Below, in pieces: positions 45,065 to 46,927 of a stretch of 46,927 nucleotides of DNA (positions within the stretch are counted from its first letter, which is position 1; every line of letters begins with the position of its first letter). Source of the stretch: Methylophilaceae bacterium (lineage in GTDB: Bacteria > Pseudomonadota > Gammaproteobacteria > Burkholderiales > Methylophilaceae); contig JAQWQF010000008.1 of assembly GCA_029244935.1 (NCBI GenBank), forward strand, positions 1 to 46,927, given 5' to 3'. Below the pieces are notes generated by a model, which searched no databases, was not told the DNA's origin, and was given only the letters and a program-made list of their open reading frames with translations. Both the position numbers and the translations under genes were made by a program.

Positions 45065-46627
45065 TTATAGCTTTTTTGTGAAAAATTTTGAGTTTCGCTC
45101 AACATGGTAAATTTTTCTTCTTTCAGCGGGCATTGAATCTATATGAGTTTCGACAAAACCTTTTTCTTTAAACCAATGCTCAGACTGTGTTGTAAGAATA
45201 AAAGCATATCTAGAATTTATTTTTTTCTCACAATAATTCAATAATTTCATTCCAAAACCTTGTCTTTGGTAATTAGTGTGAATTGCAAAACAAGAAATTT
45301 CTGACATATTCTTGTATGGATATAGAGCAGCACACCCAATCAAATCATGATTATATTCAATAACAATAAAATTCTTTAAATCTTGCTCAATTTGCTCATT
45401 TGCTCTTGTTATTAATTTTCCATTCATACCTAATGGCTCAATAAGTTGATATATTGCTTTAACATCTTTGACTGATGCAGGCCTTATTTTCTCTAATGCA
45501 TATTCAGTTAAAATCGTACCAGATCCTTTGTCCGTATAAAGCTCTTCAATTAATGAGCCATTAGTATTTCTATTAATAAGATGTATTTTTTCGACGTTTT
45601 GCTTAATAGCAAATAAGCTACTTTTAAGAATATTAAGGTCTTTATATGAAATATGTGCTGCATTCTCTGGTGAAGAATTTTTTTCAATATTTTGTATTAA
45701 ATTTTTAGCTTTTTTAGTTGTCATTTCAGGGATTAATTCTCCTCTTTTATTGAGAACTCCATCTGAGTCTACAAAGTAGATAAGCTTATCTGCCTTAATA
45801 GATCCAGCAATATAAGCTGCAGTTTGTTCGTAGGATAGATTAAATATTTCACCAACCGGTGAAAATCCTATTGGAGAAATAAGTACTATTTCGTTTTGAG
45901 ATAGCTTGTCTAAAATTGCATTGTTATCGACTTTTCTGATCTGACCCGTATATTCCATATCAACGCCATCAATAACGCCTATAGGCTTGGCTGTTATAAA
46001 ATTACCACTTGATACTTTAATATCGCTCCCTGCCATTGGTGACCCAGACATACTTGATGATAAGGTAGCTTGAATTTCAGTGTGAATTCGACCATTAACT
46101 TCAATGATATGTTCTAGCGATTGCTTATCAGTAACTCGTTGATTTCTAACTAAACGCGTTGGCTGTTTGGTGGCAATTAATTTATGATCAATGTGAGGTC
46201 TAATACCGTGAATCAAAACAAGTTTAATATTCAACGAATGAAGTAAATTAATGTCGTGACTTATTTGTTTTAATTGCTCGTCTTTAAGAACCTCCGCACC
46301 AAAAGCAATTACAAATATTTTTTTATTAAATTGATAAATAAACTTTGCAGATAATCTAAAATGCTCAACAAATGAATTTCTTGGTCCACTCAGATCTTTT
46401 TGAAGAGGAGTTGAATCAAAAAATATTTGCGGAGACACATTGAGTGTTTTAGCTATTCTTTCAAGGAGGTCGACAGATATATTAATTTCACCCCGCTCAA
46501 TGCGGGACAAGCTACTAGTATTTATTTCTACTTTTTTCGCTAATTGATTTAAAGTCAATTTTTGTTCTTTACGCAAAAATTTTATTATATCTGGTATTTT
46601 ATTTTTAATATTTTGCATATATCGCAA
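45065..46627 (-). CDS. argA: N-acetylglutamate synthase ArgA fused to an N-terminal XRE helix-turn-helix
   Basis: The single 520-residue frame has three parts. Residues about 13-70 form a Cro/C1-type helix-turn-helix (LTLNQLAKKVEINTSSL, then SRIERGEINISVDLLERIAK, ending NVSPQIFF). From about 86 (FVEHFR) to 375 is the amino-acid-kinase-like domain of ArgA, with LLHSLNIKLVLIHGIRPHID and SSGNFITAKPIGVIDGVD. Residues about 380-520 form the GNAT acetyltransferase with RQGFGMKLL and LTTQSEHWFKEKGF. E. coli ArgA is 443 residues and starts at the equivalent of residue 85 here, so the HTH is an addition. An alternative start at M4 keeps the HTH. The enzyme makes N-acetylglutamate from glutamate and acetyl-CoA and is usually arginine-inhibited. 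The DNA-binding role is inference. Confidence 0.92.
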   Translation of the reverse strand: MRYMQNIKNKIPDIIKFLRKEQKLTLNQLAKKVEINTSSLSRIERGEINISVDLLERIAKTLNVSPQIFFDSTPLQKDLSGPRNSFVEHFRLSAKFIYQFNKKIFVIAFGAEVLKDEQLKQISHDINLLHSLNIKLVLIHGIRPHIDHKLIATKQPTRLVRNQRVTDKQSLEHIIEVNGRIHTEIQATLSSSMSGSPMAGSDIKVSSGNFITAKPIGVIDGVDMEYTGQIRKVDNNAILDKLSQNEIVLISPIGFSPVGEIFNLSYEQTAAYIAGSIKADKLIYFVDSDGVLNKRGELIPEMTTKKAKNLIQNIEKNSSPENAAHISYKDLNILKSSLFAIKQNVEKIHLINRNTNGSLIEELYTDKGSGTILTEYALEKIRPASVKDVKAIYQLIEPLGMNGKLITRANEQIEQDLKNFIVIEYNHDLIGCAALYPYKNMSEISCFAIHTNYQRQGFGMKLLNYCEKKINSRYAFILTTQSEHWFKEKGFVETHIDSMPAERRKIYHVERNSKFFTKKL

Positions 46628-46629
46628 TT

Positions 46630-46659
46630 TTTATTTAATAAATACTATATTTTATACTA
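46630..46659 (-). promoter_or_regulatory. Candidate promoter/operator region of argA
   Basis: The 43-bp gap between rsmE and argA is almost pure AT. It holds a 13-bp odd-centred palindrome (46630-46642, arms TTTATT/AATAAA) and two direct ATACTA repeats at 46642 and 46654, 12 bp apart; on the minus strand the latter read TAGTAT. A TATAAA-like -10 overlaps. Such motifs occur by chance in AT-rich DNA, but the region is where a site for the HTH of ArgA would be expected. Confidence 0.25.
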
Positions 46660-46670
46660 AATTTATCTAA

Positions 46671-46927
46671 TTATGAAAAATCACCATATTTAAATTGTAT
46701 TATCGATAAAATACTTAAGGGGGCTGTTTCTGTTCGAAGTATTCGGGGCCCTAGTTTTAAAGAGGTGTATTTATAACTATTAGCTAGCTTCAACTCCTCT
46801 TCTGAAAATCCACCCTCTGGCCCAATAAATATAATAATATTACCTTCATTTAGAGCCCCTAAATTTTCTATAGAAGCCTGACCGCTTGGAGTTAGAATTA
46901 ATTTAAGAGTTTTTTTATTGAATTCAT
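46671..46927 (-). CDS. rsmE: 16S rRNA m3U1498 methyltransferase RsmE, C-terminal part
   Basis: The frame enters at the right window edge and reads leftward to TAA at 46671-46673, giving about 84 codons. The SPOUT-methyltransferase signature IGPEGGFSEEEL is followed by LGPRILRTETAPLSILSIIQFKYGDFS, the knotted SAM-binding end of RsmE. It N3-methylates U1498 of 16S rRNA. The 5' part is outside the window. It lies 43 bp upstream of argA on the same strand, so the two may share a transcript. Confidence 0.93.
   Translation of the reverse strand, partial: EFNKKTLKLILTPSGQASIENLGALNEGNIIIFIGPEGGFSEEELKLANSYKYTSLKLGPRILRTETAPLSILSIIQFKYGDFS

Noticed and set aside
1-46927. CRISPR arrays, insertion sequences, prophage genes, tRNA genes
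   Set aside because: I saw no regularly spaced repeats, transposase or integrase motifs, or cloverleaf sequences. The 14 A and 7 G tracts are homopolymers within genes, not mobile-element ends.

Overview
The window is a contiguous, gene-dense, strongly AT-rich stretch of a bacterial chromosome. It most resembles a small-genome methylotrophic betaproteobacterium of the order Methylophilales, such as the marine OM43 clade. The inference rests on a xoxF-xoxJ-xoxG methanol-oxidation locus at the left edge, an NAD-dependent molybdenum formate dehydrogenase (fds) operon, a trxA-rho-rpmE block and an intact Gram-negative dcw cluster ending in lpxC. Genes are tightly packed, many stop/start codons overlap, and no mobile element, CRISPR array or tRNA was seen. 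The taxonomic call comes from recalled protein similarity, not from a search.

Layout. 1-4007 (+): the 3' end of xoxF with a clear terminator, then xoxJ, xoxG, a terminator, a lipoprotein-type xoxG paralogue, and a type II NADH dehydrogenase. 4004-7043 (-): lplT, a PIN-PhoH ATPase and a Bcp-type peroxiredoxin. 7126-10468 (-): molybdenum-cofactor genes moeA, mobB, mobA and moaA, transcribed divergently from 10581-16554 (+), fdsG-fdsB-fdsA-fdhD-fdsD. The two blocks fit together, because FdsA is a bis-MGD molybdoenzyme and needs MoaA/MobA/MoeA for its cofactor and FdhD to sulfurate it. Methanol to formaldehyde (XoxF), then eventually formate to CO2 plus NADH (Fds), gives the dissimilatory ends of a C1 pathway. 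16556-20829 (-): a GT-C type membrane glycosyltransferase, rpmE, rho, trxA and a BON-domain lipoprotein. 20874-23050 (+): rsmI, pyrC and the RNase P RNA gene.

23097-42365 (+) is the cell-wall and division cluster mraZ-rsmH-ftsL-ftsI-murE-murF-mraY-murD-ftsW-murG-murC-murB-ddl-ftsQ-ftsA-ftsZ-lpxC. It is followed by an unrecognised 59-residue membrane protein, an NDUFA9-like NAD(P)-binding protein, and cca. It begins with a good sigma70-like promoter set into the rnpB terminator and MraZ-type operator boxes. murG has no ATG, GTG or TTG start that keeps its N-terminal domain and appears to start at AUU. 43546-46927 (-): a HAD nucleotidase, argB, argA and the 3' part of rsmE.

The most unusual feature is argA. 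The classical N-acetylglutamate synthase (kinase-like domain plus GNAT domain) carries an extra N-terminal XRE/Cro-type helix-turn-helix of about 80 residues in one uninterrupted frame. This suggests a DNA-binding, arginine-sensing bifunctional enzyme that I do not recall being described. Secondary points are the AUU start of murG, three convergent gene pairs with no spacer (two of them sharing one TTAA as both stop codons), the lipoprotein XoxG paralogue behind a terminator, and a 14-A run inside rsmH.
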